From contig MNCI01017909.1 in NCBI GenBank assembly GCA_015680685.1, forward strand, positions 1,901,383-1,962,877: a DNA stretch of 61,495 bases, in the 5' to 3' direction. The stretch's first letter is position 1. Each line of letters opens with the position of its first letter. The notes beneath the pieces are model-generated. The model saw nothing but the letters and a program-made list of their open reading frames with translations, was not told where the DNA came from and did not search any database. Positions 22,276 through 35,260 of the stretch are shown here, one piece after another. The position numbers were made by a program, and so were the translations under genes. Source of the DNA: Gnetum montanum. Its lineage: Eukaryota > Streptophyta > Gnetopsida > Gnetales > Gnetaceae.

Positions 22276-25200
22276 GCATATTTAAAGTGTAGGACATTAG
22301 TTGAGAAGGAAAAAAATGAACTTATAAAAATATTACTTAAAGAAAATAATATCAAATAATAAATAAATTAAAAATAAAAGTAAAGTAAAGCTTACATTAT
22401 GTAAGCAACAAAGCATAAAAAGTAGCTTTTAGGCATTATGCTTATGTATTATGGATATGCATAAAACTAACCCCACTATGTTTGGTTCTTTCCATCACTT
22501 CTTTTTATTTCATGTGGGTTTTCTATTTTGTCATGGATAAAAATTTAGTTTAAGTATGTTCTTCACCATTTTTTTTGGCTTTTTACTATTTTCCACTCTT
22601 TTTCTAAAATTTCAACTTTGTGAAAGGATTTTGCTTACTTTGAACTTGGATTTGGGATTGCTACGGTCATATCTATATGGGTACAAAACTTGTTTGAAGC
22701 AAAATAGAGTTTTGCTAAATTTCTAAGGGTTTAATGCTTATTTTGGAATTTATACTTTAATAATTTTAATAAGTGGGTTGTCTTTACCTTTTTCCTATAC
22801 TTTTGTGTTGGATTAGTATAAATGATTACACGATGTGGGCATGTGGGTAGATGGTTTAAAGAGTGAGTTTGGAGGTATTATTTTATAGATTACCTGAAAT
22901 TTTCTAGTTTTGGTTGTAGATTGTTTATGAATAAAAATGTGATATGTGAAATGATGTGGACCTGTGGAATATTAAAGGTGATGTTGATGAAACTAGCATG
23001 TTTTGGATGTTATATTTTATGGGCATGTTTTTGCATGGAATTTTTTTGGCAGTTTCAAGCATCACTAGTCATAATGCATATTATTATTTATTATTTTATT
23101 AATTAAATTTTAAATTCACATAAATTTATTCGTAAGAGTTCGACTAACATAAGATTAGTGTCATTGGGATCATCTTTTGAATTACTTTCTAATCACAAAA
23201 TTTATTTTCTCCTTTAGCATTTATCATCTTGGAGATTACAATAGTACTCATTTTTATGAAATTTTATATAGTTCAAGGAGTATGGTTGTGGCATGAAATT
23301 TTTTTATCTCATGCTATGGTATTATCTTCATGGAGTGAGTGTGATTGTTAGGTTTAGATTATGTTATGTTTACTTCAAATGTATTATACTTGTAACATGT
23401 GATGGCTTAAGTTAGCATAGATTTGCGCATGTCTTCATAACAATGCTTATAGTAGTTATTAGTGGGTGGTGCTACCCATTTTTGATGAGGTACTTTGGAG
23501 GAAGTTCTGGTTTAGCCTCCACTATGATGCATCAGTGAGGCTCCTGTCTTAGGCCTCATCCTAAGAGTGGGAGAGTGTAGGTGTGTTTATCCCTACAACT
23601 TGTACGTGTCATAGGTGTGTTCATCCTTATAGCTAGTCCTTCAAAAACTAGTGGTTGTGGATCATAAGTTGAAGAACCATATCGCCAATTGAGTAAATAA
23701 AAGACCTTCATGAAAGTGATTGATTATGAGTACTTATGACAACATTTCATATGCTACACTAAGTACAAATATGCTAGTGACTACATGGGTAATGTGTATA
23801 TGTTGGTATGGCAACCACATGAGTAATGTGTATATGTATGGTATTCACATGGGTTATGTGTAGATGCTAGTATTGTTTTGTGAGTCATGTTAATGATAGT
23901 ATATCTTATGATTGATTTATACATGAGTGCTTGGTGTGGTGATTGATGGTATGATATGCATATGAATGCATGGGCATGATAGTGGAAATGCATGTTGTAT
24001 TATATAATGGATATATGATTGATTATGTTTGTTAGTGATTATATCTATGATGGTATGTTAGCAATCTATTCAATCTAGCAAGGATTATTCTAGTACAGTA
24101 TGTGATATCATTTGTGCATGTGTTACTTAGAGTGTATGTAAGACTGACTATTGATGCAAGTTGCTTCATACTCCATTCCTCTCCTCCAATGCAATACTTG
24201 TTGATCATCTAGCAGGGAATGTGTAAATGTTTCCCACTTAGTTTTACATTGACTTTATTTACCCATAGGTGGAAGCTATAGGGATGCAAGTGAGCACTGA
24301 GAAAGAATAGAGAAGAGGGATATCTTTGGGGATTGGTGGAAGAATATTTCCATATATGGTATTATGGACTATTCATATTTTTATAAATCTCACTATACTC
24401 TTATTTATATGATGATGGTTATGTTTTGTATCATGTGAGAGTATAGCAGCTAAAACATTTGATGCTAGAAAACCAAAAATCTCAATGTGAAATAGTTTTA
24501 ACTCTAAGATCCATAGGCCTCAGAAGGATTTGAAGCATTTTAAATGATCTTGTTGATCACTTAAGGACTTAAAAATTGGTTACTGAGCATTTAAAATAAA
24601 AGTGAAGAAAATGTGGAAACACAAATTTTAGCGTAGAAATAGGAACAAAGATGGAGTAAATATGGCTAGACAAGAAAAACCACAAACTTAATTTTAAATG
24701 CTTTAAAATGTTGGAAATAAATAGGTTTAGAAAATACATATTAGTAAGCTTTAAAAGCTTGAGAATAAAAAAATATCCTTGAAATTTGATGTAGATGGTA
24801 GGATGTGTTCTACACTTGATTTGCACTAGTCTCTTGATTAATCTACACAATAAATGTTGCTACCAAGTCTACTGCTCTCAGTGATTTGCACTAAGAAAAG
24901 TTGTAAAAGGCTACAAAATTTTTGGTCTACTATTGAAAAGTATCTATTGCTACCAAGTAATCTTCTTATTGAAAATGTACTAAAAGATCCAAAAAATGAT
25001 GTTCGATTTGGCTTAAATAGGCCTTGAATTTGTTGTGTTTGCATCCATTACACTCCCATACACTTTCTCAAGTGTTACATTATGTATGATCAAGTGTGGC
25101 TAAATCAATTATTTATTTTTTCTCCACATGCTTCCTCGCATGTTGGCATACCATGTGGAACTCATGTGGGTAGTGTATGGGCTCACAACCCAAGTTTCAC

Positions 25201-26999
25201 ATGCTACCTTATACATTGCCACAACCTATGGGACTAGATGATTTAGCCTATGAGACTAAAGACTAGTGTTGAGAATGTATTTGTTATTTTTTCCTTTATA
25301 TGTTGTTGTCATGAATAAAATTCATAGCGTGTGGGCTGTAAATTTCATTTTACATACTAAAAATGGTCCAATATTTCACCAAAATAGGACCATAGGGTAG
25401 GCTTTTTGATGGGAAGACAAGGAAATTATTTATGCTCTTGAATTTCTATCAAATTATAATGCAAATTTTTGCCACCAAACTGTTTGTCTTCCATAAGGAA
25501 TTTTCTTGAGGTGTTTCATTAGTTCCTCTTTGTTGATGTTTTGAGGATTGACCTAAAAGGCATCAACAAAGAATAAAAAACACCATCAAGGATCATCATT
25601 GATGCTCTCCCTCCATACTTGATTTTGTAATTTTCGAACCATGCCAAGGAGTGCTTGTGATGATGAGATAAGATCACAATCGAATGAGATGTCAAGAAAT
25701 TAAGGTGAGATAATGGCTACAAGAGTTGTTAGAGGGTGGCTACATGGAGTAGTGAAGAATTCCAAATATGTTAATATCATGGTTATATCATACTAGTGAT
25801 ATATTTACCAATCAAAGAGGTCTTCGTGCTCTATGTTTAAACTATAGGTTACTCGACGATGATTAGGGCAACCAGCATTTTGTCATAGCCTTCTTTGGAT
25901 ACTTGGCTCTCTTTCTTTATTTTTGAGAGCTATTGATTTGCTTGACTTCAAGCTACATTGGCCTTTTCGCTTTCTTGACATTTTTCTCCCTCTTTTCTTG
26001 TGGAGTGAAACCTTCATTGGGTATCATTCCCAAGGTCAGATTTTCATTTTATCATTGAATGAGATGTGTTACATTCAGAAAACTTGATGATTAAGCATGT
26101 TAAGAATGTCACATGGCCATGATGCAAGAATGTCAAACATAGGTTTTCATTGTTAGCAAGGTAAGAAGGGCTGAAATTTGGCTATGGGATTATGGCTCAA
26201 CAGGGATAATGAGAGTGATGTGCGGTAAGAATTGTTGGCATAGTCAAGCAAGTTAGTCGAATTTCATGCATCAAGATCATGTAGTAACTCACTGTTGTGA
26301 TGAGGTACACCTTTGCAATGGCTTCAGGATGATCCTGCAAATGCAACTCTAAGAGGACAAGAAAACAAGTCAAAGAATACATGCAATTATAAGAGGTTAC
26401 ATGAGGCAATAAGCAAATGTGGACCATCATAGGTTACAATTGGCAAAATATAAAAGCTTTATGTCTTACTTGAAATGATAAATAGATAGGAGGTCATGTA
26501 GGCTTACTTGTTATTAGGCTACAAGATCCATCAATGTGACATTCTCATTCAAAATTGTGAACAAAAGATCAACAACAATAAAAGAAAATATGTCACAATT
26601 AAAAGTAATAAGGGTCATGTAAAGGAATTTATGTTTCCTTATAGGAACTTTGGTGATGTTTTTGGGCAAGCAGGGGTTCAAGTGAGGAAACTAGTTTCAC
26701 TATTTTCTCCTCACCATTATGGAGTGTAACAAAGGTTTCAACCAAGGAATCTTCTATGATGTTCTTAGTCCCAAGGTCAAGATTAGTTAGGCCATTCTAT
26801 GGTATTAAGGCGATATGTTCAAAAGGCTTCGAGGCTCAAGGATTAGGTATTCAAGATTAGCTTTATCAAACAACATTAGTAGAAGTGTCTACTTAGGCTC
26901 AAAGGCTAGTTGAATTGCTTCCTCATCTTCCTAGTTCAATCCTGCATGTAAAATAAGCACATCAATGGCATTTGCATGATATAATGGTTAAAAAATTTT

Positions 27000-27480
27000 A
27001 AAATAATGTAAGATACTGTAATAATAAAGTAAGATAAGGCAAAATGAGGTCAAAACAAAGTAAAACAAGGTAGAATAAGGTGCAACAAGGATCAACTCAA
27101 GTTCAAATAATGCAAAATGGTATAAGATGAAGTTAAATAAGGTCTAAATGATGTCAAAATGAGGTAAAATGGAGTTGAACAATGTCAAATGATGTCAAAT
27201 GAGGTAAAATATGGTAAAATGACACCAAATGGTGTCGAATGACATCAAATGATGTCAAACTATGGACAATGATGTTGAATGACATGAAATGATGTCAAAA
27301 TGATATCATTTTGATGGAGCATGAGGTCAAATAAGATCAAATAATGGCATAGGATATTAAATGATGCTTGAATGAGGTAAAATCATGTCAGATGGTACCA
27401 AGTGATGTTAAAATGAAGTCAAACAAAGTCAAATAACTGTGAATGAGATTAAAAATGATATTAAATAATAATATTTAACT
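27000..27480. repeat. Degenerate short tandem tract (GTCAAATGATGT-like)
   Basis: Dense irregular repetition of AAATGATGTCAAATGAGGTAA-like words, period roughly 12, purine-biased. It looks like a decayed microsatellite or minisatellite. Confidence 0.7.
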
Positions 27481-27639
27481 TTTTTGTTTATTTTGTGGTC
27501 AAAATAAGCAAAAATCTAGTGAAAATAGGATAAAAAAAGAAGAATTTAATAAAACATGCTATAAATTATTAAAATAATGAGGTTTTGTGATCAAATTAGT
27601 AAAAAAAGCTAAAATTCTGTATTTTTAGCTTGTAGGACT

Positions 27640-29250
27640 TGAAATCCTAGCATGTGGGCATCATGGACTACATCCATAGTGTGTGGGGCCTAGATCTATA
27701 GCTTGTGAGGGCTTTTGACCAAGTTTATGACTTGTTTGGCTTAGTATGACTATGTCTAGGCTATGCAGTAGGGGTTTAGGGCTTATTTGACCATTCTAGG
27801 TAGTGTATGGGAAATTTTGACTAAGATTGTGACTTACCAGGGTTTAATATGTTGTTCCACATGCTTCCACAACATGTGGGATAGGTTAGAGTGGCATATA
27901 AGGTCAAACATTAGTTTTGACAGCATGTATAGGTCAATTTCTTAGTTGATTTTCTACTTGTAGCATATGGGATTTTTTGGTGATTTCTTATAAATCTTAT
28001 GAAGCCTACTAGGCAACATATGGACCATTTCGAACATTATGATTATTCGTGTAGGCTTCACACACTATCCCACATGCTACCACAGTGTGTGGGACTTGAT
28101 TCCCTAGCGTGTGGACCTTCCAAGGCTTATTTCCAACATGTGAAACCTAAATTAGCACCTTGTGAAGGATGTCGACTATGTTTATAGCTTACTTGGCTTG
28201 TCATGCTAGCATATGAGTAGCATGGGGCAAATAAATTCCTTGTTTGACTATCTTAGAAAGCTTATGGGACAGATGGATCAAGTTGGTATCATGTTAGTGC
28301 TTCACATGCTATCCCACACATTAGCACGGTGTCTGTGGCTAGCATCCCCAGCTTGTGAGTAGTTTAGATTAGTTTTTAGGCATGTGGAACCCACTAGGAT
28401 AGCTTGTGACTACTTTGAGCTAAGTATTTGGCATGTGGAACCCTCTAGGGTAATTTGTGATCACTTTGAGCCAAGTCTTTGGCATGTGGAACCCACCTTG
28501 GTAGTGTATGATCTATATTGAATAAGTCAATTGTTCATCTATGTCCCATATGCTATTCCACATGTTGCCATAACATCTAGGATAGAGGTGAACAACGTGC
28601 GAGGCAAGAGGCCAATTTTGACGATGTATGAGGCTTAACCCCTAGTCAGTTTTTCTCTCACAGTGTAGAACTTAGAATATCTTGACTAGTGGTTTGTGGG
28701 TTCCACTTGTCAATCAATTTGGCTAGCCTAATAGCATGTGGAATCCCAAAGATCAATTTCAAGTCCATATGCAATGTATGTGATCAATTTTCCAAGTGGC
28801 TTTTCCTTCCACAACATATGGGATATTTGGTGATTTTTTCAAGGTCTTGCACGAGGGGAAGGGGTCAACAAGAAGGAGGGGGATTGAGAAGGACCACTAG
28901 GTAGTGTATGAGCAAGTTTAGCGAAGAAAATTATGTGTTTTTCCTTCACAGACTTCTCCACATGCTAGCACAGTGTATGGGACTCATGTGGGCAACATAT
29001 GAACCAAGATAGTAATTTTCTTATGTGCTACACACTATCCCACATGCTACCACAATGTGTGGGACTTGGGGCAACAGCGTATGGAGTTAAAGCTCAATTT
29101 TTACAGCATGTAGAGGTTAGTTTCTTGGCATATAAGGGTCTTGTAGGTAGTGTGTGGGCATTTGGGAAGGATTTTTTACCTTAAAACCCAACGTATGAGC
29201 TAATCCCTCCTCAAATTTGTCATTTGCAACATGTAGGGGCTAGATTTGTG
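27640..29250. repeat. Dispersed CACATGCTACCACA...GTGTGGGACT repeats
   Basis: The word CCACATGCTACCACAGTGTG and variants recur at about 27853, 28067, 28310, 28555, 28957 and 29037, with an outlier near 25125. Between them GTAGTGTATGGG-like words recur. Many copies contain a short inverted repeat (CCACA...TGTGG). Spacing is irregular, so this is a decayed higher-order or dispersed repeat. Confidence 0.65.
28380..28530. repeat. Three-copy tandem repeat, 51-bp period
   Basis: GCATGTGGAACCC starts at about 28380, 28431 and 28482. The first two units match over their whole length and the third over its first part. Confidence 0.75.
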
Positions 29251-31617
29251 TTCATAATCCAAGATACTTAACATTTTCCAAGAATTTTAACTTTTACCCA
29301 TCCCTTTTTCCCAATGTGTTTCTACAAATTTGAGAATTTTAAGCTTCTTGCTATAGTAGTCAAGACAAAACTCTTGGATTTTGGCCCTCATGGTGAGGAA
29401 GGTTGGATTGATGAGTTGGAATATGGGATTAAAGGAGGTAGATGAGGATATACATATTGTTTCTAGGCTTCTAAATCCATCTACAGGTGAAGGAACTTTG
29501 TCCATTACCACCCAGTATAAATTTTCTTTACATTTTCTTTATTTTGAATGAAATTGTATAAACATTTTCCCATCACTAGGCTTACTCTGGTTGAAATTTT
29601 GCATTCTAACTTTCATTAAATTTAAGATTTAGGATTTTTGATTGTGTTGGGAATGAAACTTGGATTTTTTGACATCTTGTGGTAGATATTTATGTTTTTT
29701 TCCATATCTACATACAACGTTGATGTGCTATTTTTTCCAATTTTGATAAAATCTTGTTAATTTTTTCTAGCTCATGTGCGATGCAAATTTTGAGTTCTAA
29801 CTCCTTAAAATTGTTATTTGAGGTCTTCCAATTATTCTAGATGTGAATGTAGACATTTATTTTATTTTATTTATGTTAAATATATGAGTTTTTCCTTTAC
29901 CCAATGCGTTGTTTTGATCATGAATTTCCGAGATTTTTGTAGTTTTCCTTGGAAAAACTAGTAGCATTGGTAATTTTTTTAACCACATATGGTCAGCATC
30001 TTGGATTCCTAGGGATGGAAGATGTAGTGTAGAAGGGTTTTAGATGTTTTTTATATTTTTTATATTTTTTTTTCAAATTTTTCTAGGGTTTTTACTATAG
30101 TTGATTTTCTACAAACTAGGATTTTTTGCCAAAACTTTGGTAAAAATGTGGTTTTCCTGCACCTGTAAATCCATCATTTGTGGTGAATTTGGGTTGTTCA
30201 AAGTATGTTCTCTACATTTGTAATTGAAGATAATTTTTTCAATTTTTTCTAAGTCTTTTTCAAACCTTGGGATCTATGTTGATCAATCTCCAAGTTGAAA
30301 GGCAATGTTTTGAATGTTTTTGGTAAATTTTGGATAACATTTGAGAACTTGGGACTAGAATGTGGGTATTGTGGATTTTCTAGGTCTTATGGCCATCATA
30401 TGGTACTTTCCAAGCTTGGTAGCACAATGTATGATGATTTTTGGGGCTCTTCCCAAGGATGACTAGTAGCATATAAGCTCTTGGAGCTAAGAAAATTTGT
30501 GCTTTTTCATACCACTTTATCCATGTTTCCAACATTTGAAACTATTGGGATTATTTGACCACTAATTTTGGAAAATTCTAATCATGAGATCCTAACACTA
30601 TCAATATTAATGTTATTTATGTTTAAATTTCTTTCAATGTAATTTTATGTTATAATAGTTTTAATGCTTTTCTTATCTACATGCCTTTGGTGTTGATAGT
30701 GATGGCTTTAGCAACATTTCCCTTCCTCCTCCCCTTGTTTGATCAAAGTTGTTAATGTTGATAACGTGTTATCACATCTTAGGTGTTATGGCTTTTAGTT
30801 TTTACTAGTTCAAAGAGTGTACAAGTGGTTCCTAAGGAAACAAAGGGGTTCACTTCACTAGGGGCTTGGAATCTATTAAAATCAGTGGCTTTGGATGCCA
30901 TAGTCAACTCCATGATCCAGACGCTCCACAACTCCTAAAATTATAAAAGCTTGTTGCACTCCTTACTAGATCTACAACATTGGTGGTACAAGGGGTAAGA
31001 TGTGTGGGGATTTTGAGTTGTAAAGAAGAGACATGTTGGGAGTCTCAATGCCTAGGTTGCTTCAGCATTGCTATGACATCACACAATCTCAGGGGGGTTA
31101 AGTGGTTACAACGGCTATGGGTCCATGCTAAAATTTTCTCTTAAAAGCTTTGTGCCTGTAATGAATTTTCAAAGCTCTTGAATGCCAAAAAAGTGGAAAC
31201 CTTGCTATAGTGGTGGAGCTTCGTTTATATAGGTTTTAAAGGCCATAAATTTTGCTTCAAATATCTGTCTAAGTGCTGATAGATTACTGTTATGTACAGG
31301 TGTTGCATCTGTCTAAATCTAGCATGGTTTCTATGTATGGTAAGTTTTGATACCCCCATGGATAAAAATAATTTTGTTTACCAAAAATAGTAAACAAGAA
31401 TTTTATCCACACTGGCTTCTTCCACCCACACTAGGCCTTCCAGCAGCAACATTGAACTTGTAGTGGCCACACTGAGGTGCATGGACAATGCTGGAGATGT
31501 AGTATCAATGTTGAAGCTAGAACAATGTTGAAGTTTTGGTGCCATAATGGAGCAATGCTAGGAGGGAAGGTGCAATTTTAGGGATGTAGGAGTTATACTA
31601 CCCCCCCCCCCCCACCT

Positions 31618-31695
31618 NNNNNNNNNNNNNNNNNNNNNNNNNNNNNNNNNNNNNNNNNNNNNNNNNNNNNNNNNNNNNNNNNNNNNNNNNNNNNN
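31618..31695. other. Assembly gap (78 N) between two poly-C runs
   Basis: The unresolved bases are bordered by runs of about a dozen C on each side. The true length and content are unknown. Open frames crossing it are meaningless. Confidence 0.95.
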
Positions 31696-32849
31696 CTCCC
31701 CCCCCCCCCCAACATTGGACATTGGTGATGTCACAACCTCCATAGCTATTTCAGGTAAAGCAAAAGTTATATCCCCTACAAAACCCATCAAAATGGTAAT
31801 TTTGGTAGTCCAAAAGGCATTTCTGACCCTCTCCTCCCTCCCCCCAAGCCAAAATATAGACATGATATGACTTTTATCACTTAGGGATTGAGGATTTAAC
31901 CACTTATGAGGCACTTTTCAACCCCAAAAGCTAAAGTATGTGAAACTGTATCCTGTGGATTACAATCTTTATGTTTTACAATGAAAGTTTAGCCTCAAGT
32001 TTCATGGGGTGAGAGTTACAATGCAAAAAAGGTTACAACATGAGTTTTCTTGGTGCTATTTCAATAGGAAAGGCTAAGATTAATGGAAAAGACTCAAAAT
32101 AAAAAGTCCTTACATATCCCTTCTATGATGCTTTTATAAGAGAGGAATGAAGTAGTAATAAAGTGAGTAGGTAAAGCCACTTGTCAATATGATATAAATT
32201 TCTACAAGAAATATGATTTTAATTGCAAGGATATGAGCTACATGATTAATGATTATCCAGAAATCTAACCTCCATTATTCATCCTACTAACATTATGCAT
32301 AATGTTGAGGGAACATTCATAAATGCTATTAACATGATTCATTCAAGATAATGATTGAAGATGACTTCTTGGATGGGATCCACATGATTAAATATTTCTA
32401 GTTCCTTCATGTTAAAGCTTATATACTTTTTAATGCATCGATATGCTTGCTATTTCTTTAGATTTTAGGGGTTTTTGCTATTTCTTACCTAAAACCTCTT
32501 ATGTAATTTGTATTCTTGATTCTATTAATAATTTTGACATGAGATCTCTAATACATCTAGATTTTTCAATTTGTTCATACTTTTGTCTAATATTCTTGAA
32601 TTCTTTATCATTGTTATTTCTTTTGATACTTCTAATTCTTTTTCCACCTTCATTCGGGCTTAAGCTAGTTTTGGAAGATTTTGGGATCAATAGATTGCCT
32701 CTCCTTTATGTTAAAAATTTTGTTTTTATGAATTGATGGTGATATGTTTTTCCTTTGTTAGATGGTATAAATTCTAAAAAAATTCTAACAGAAAATTATG
32801 TAAAAAAAGAAAAGAATCACAAGTCATAACATTGTAACATGAGTTTTGG

Positions 32850-33130
32850 TTAAGAGCAATAGAGAGATATTTTATTCTAACTCCATGAGTGGACCACAAG
32901 TAATGGTGGGCTAACCATGACTTTTCTACAAGTTATGGTGAATTTGCCTTAACTTTTGGAATGACTACGACTCATGGAGAAATACCATAAGTCATGGTTG
33001 ATAGTGATGGCTTATATAATTGACCACCAATGATGGTTGTCTTGTAGAAGAATTTCTAAACTAACTACGTGTCATGGTCTATTTCTTTTTATGATACCAT
33101 GATTGGTGATTGGACCATGATATGATAAAA
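32850..33130. repeat. Degenerate CATGACTTATGGT-like repeat tract
   Basis: CCATGAGT, CCATGACTT, AAGTTATGGT, CATAAGTCATGGT and ATGATGGTT alternate on both strands over about 280 bases. No clear unit length. Confidence 0.5.
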
Positions 33131-34175
33131 ATTTAGATTTCTACAAATTTTTAACATGAATTTGGGAAAAAAAATTAAATTGTTAATGTTATCCAAGGAT
33201 GTAGATAATGTACAAACAAAAGCTTGAATAGATAGCTATGAATTTGAGAGTTAATAGAGGGAGATTATAACAACCCATATTTTTGGACATCCTTGGTATG
33301 TATGATTTTTGCAAAGATTGTTATGCTTACACTTGTATGTTTATATGTCTATCTAGTTCATTATATTTTATAGATTATGAAAATGATGTTGATGATGAGC
33401 TTTTGGTTGTCTCGATTCTTGGTTAATATTATGTAATTCTTAGTATTCAATTATATGTATATTTTCTTTTATTACCATTTAGCATGTGTGCACTAATCCT
33501 ATTGGTGAGTATGGTAGGATCTCATGAGATTTCGTTGGGAGAATGGCATGGCTTGTTATTGGTGGTTTTTTTAATTATTGATATTAATTTGTTCCAAAAT
33601 GCATGGTATGAGTTAGAGGATATGTGGTGGATGGCTCTCATATGTTAACATGTGTGCTATCTATAGTTTTCTTATATATATTCATTTTATAACTATCATA
33701 CTCATCTATGTTGAGAGGTTTTGGATTATATTTTTAGCATTATATATTTTTATTATCTTTTGCTCTTTTAATGATTGTGATATATGAGGGAGTTACTTGA
33801 GTGGAAGAGGAAGTTATGTTCAAGATGAAAAAATATTTTTGGTAGTTTTCTTTTGGCTTTGTAGAAATTTGGACAATTTTTTTTTCTTCCATTCCATGGT
33901 TTTCTAGTTAATTTCCATCAAAACTTCCTTGGTTTAGATCTTTCACATACTTTGATGATCCGAGAAGAGGTTCTGTGAGATTGAAGCTGGGAAGTGCTAC
34001 AGAATTGTGGATCAGTTATGTGGATTTCTTGGATCTTTGTAGTTTGTTTTTTTCTCTTATGGTTTTTTATCATTCAAATTAAGAGGTGAATTATCTTGGC
34101 TTCTTCCCCATTTATTGTTACAGGATTTGTTCATATTCATGGGATGGGTGTTATTTATTTTTTTCATATGATCCT

Positions 34176-34222
34176 AATACTATTTGTGGGTTGATGGGAT
34201 TTATTTTGAATGAATAGAACGT
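34176..34222. repeat. Left copy of the duplication flanking RT5
   Basis: Forty-seven bases ending GAATGAATAGAACGT directly before the RT5 5' LTR. A 57-bp copy with a 10-base insertion and three substitutions starts directly after the 3' LTR (47392-47448). Confidence 0.85.
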
Positions 34223-35094
34223 TGATGAAGTGTCATTTAGTCAATGCGTCGATGCGGGCCCATCGACATAGCCTCCCTGCGGCGACATGGCCCCGTTTAC
34301 GCAGCCACCTTTCCCGACCTATAAATAAGAGGGCCTTCTACCTCATTTAGGCATCTTTTTAAGTAGTTGTAGCGAAGCTCTTGTAGTTTGTTCCCACAAG
34401 AGATAGAATATTTTCCAAGTGCCCACAGCAAGTGTAAGAAAAGTGATCAAATATTTATTCGAGCATTGATGTATTTGAGCCCATTGGCATGATGGAAATA
34501 AAGACAAACTATTCAAGTAATCCTTGCAGCATTTGGACTTAGTTATTCTATGCAATTAATAGTTTAATATGTTTATGCTTTATTAGTTACTTGTCAATTA
34601 CTTATGTTTTCGTTATTGTAATTTCAATTGTTATTGTTCATTCATAGTTCATGAAGGCCATAAGTACGACCATCTCGAACGTAACCCAAACACTTGGTAT
34701 GCCCAGTGACGCTTAATGTCTGGTAACCCAGAAGTGTTAGGAGCTGCTTAGAACATGCTCAAAAGATGGGACCAGATACTTATGTTAGGAATAGTTAATA
34801 TTTAGATTAGGATAATTTTAGATTAATTAATATTCTATCCTTATTTTTCAAGATAATTAGTCACCGAAAAGATAATTAAAAAGATATAAAAATCATTAGC
34901 CTTAATCTCACTTAACCAACGTAAATAGAACTTCACAAGTGAGATTAGGATTACAACAATCGTTCTAACCCAAGGTTTCACTGGTTAGAAATCTGGTGTA
35001 TGTTAAGTGCTTGCAGTCTATGGATTTCGACCGAGTCGCACGTGAAGGCTCATGATTCGTATGGTTGGACGTAGGGATACCTAGCCACTCAAAA
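34223..35094 (+). repeat. RT5 5' LTR
   Basis: 872 bp, TGATGAAG...CTCAAAA (decayed CTCATCA). TATAAATA at 34320-34327. It lacks a 42-bp U3 segment present in the 3' LTR (46506-46547). Confidence 0.92.
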
Positions 35095-35095
35095 T

Positions 35096-35113
35096 TGGTG
35101 CCATTGCCGAGGA
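35096..35113 (+). other. RT5 primer-binding site
   Basis: TGGTGCCATTGCCGAGGA, the tRNA-Asp complement with three transitions. Confidence 0.88.
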
Positions 35114-35260
35114 CTGTTAGTCTTACATGCATCATCTAACCTTGGTGAAATTATCATTTAAGTCGTTGGAACAGACCCAGGGTAGAAATATTTATGCATG
35201 CTAGGAGAACTTAATTTAATTGTAAGGTACACCAATTATATGGACCATCTAATGTCCAAC

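Larger units (their letters stand above)
22276..34222. other. AT-rich intergenic sequence with decayed repeats
   Basis: Nearly 12 kb with no gene or element that I can identify. Open frames are short, low-complexity and unlike any known family. It holds the decayed repeat tracts listed separately (27000-27480, 27640-29250, 32850-33130) and an assembly gap. Some of it may be very old transposable-element debris, but nothing aligns by eye with the LTR families here. Confidence 0.6.

Noticed and set aside
31558-31914. 118-codon open frame across the gap
   Set aside because: It reads through unknown bases and poly-C; the sequence is not usable as evidence of coding.
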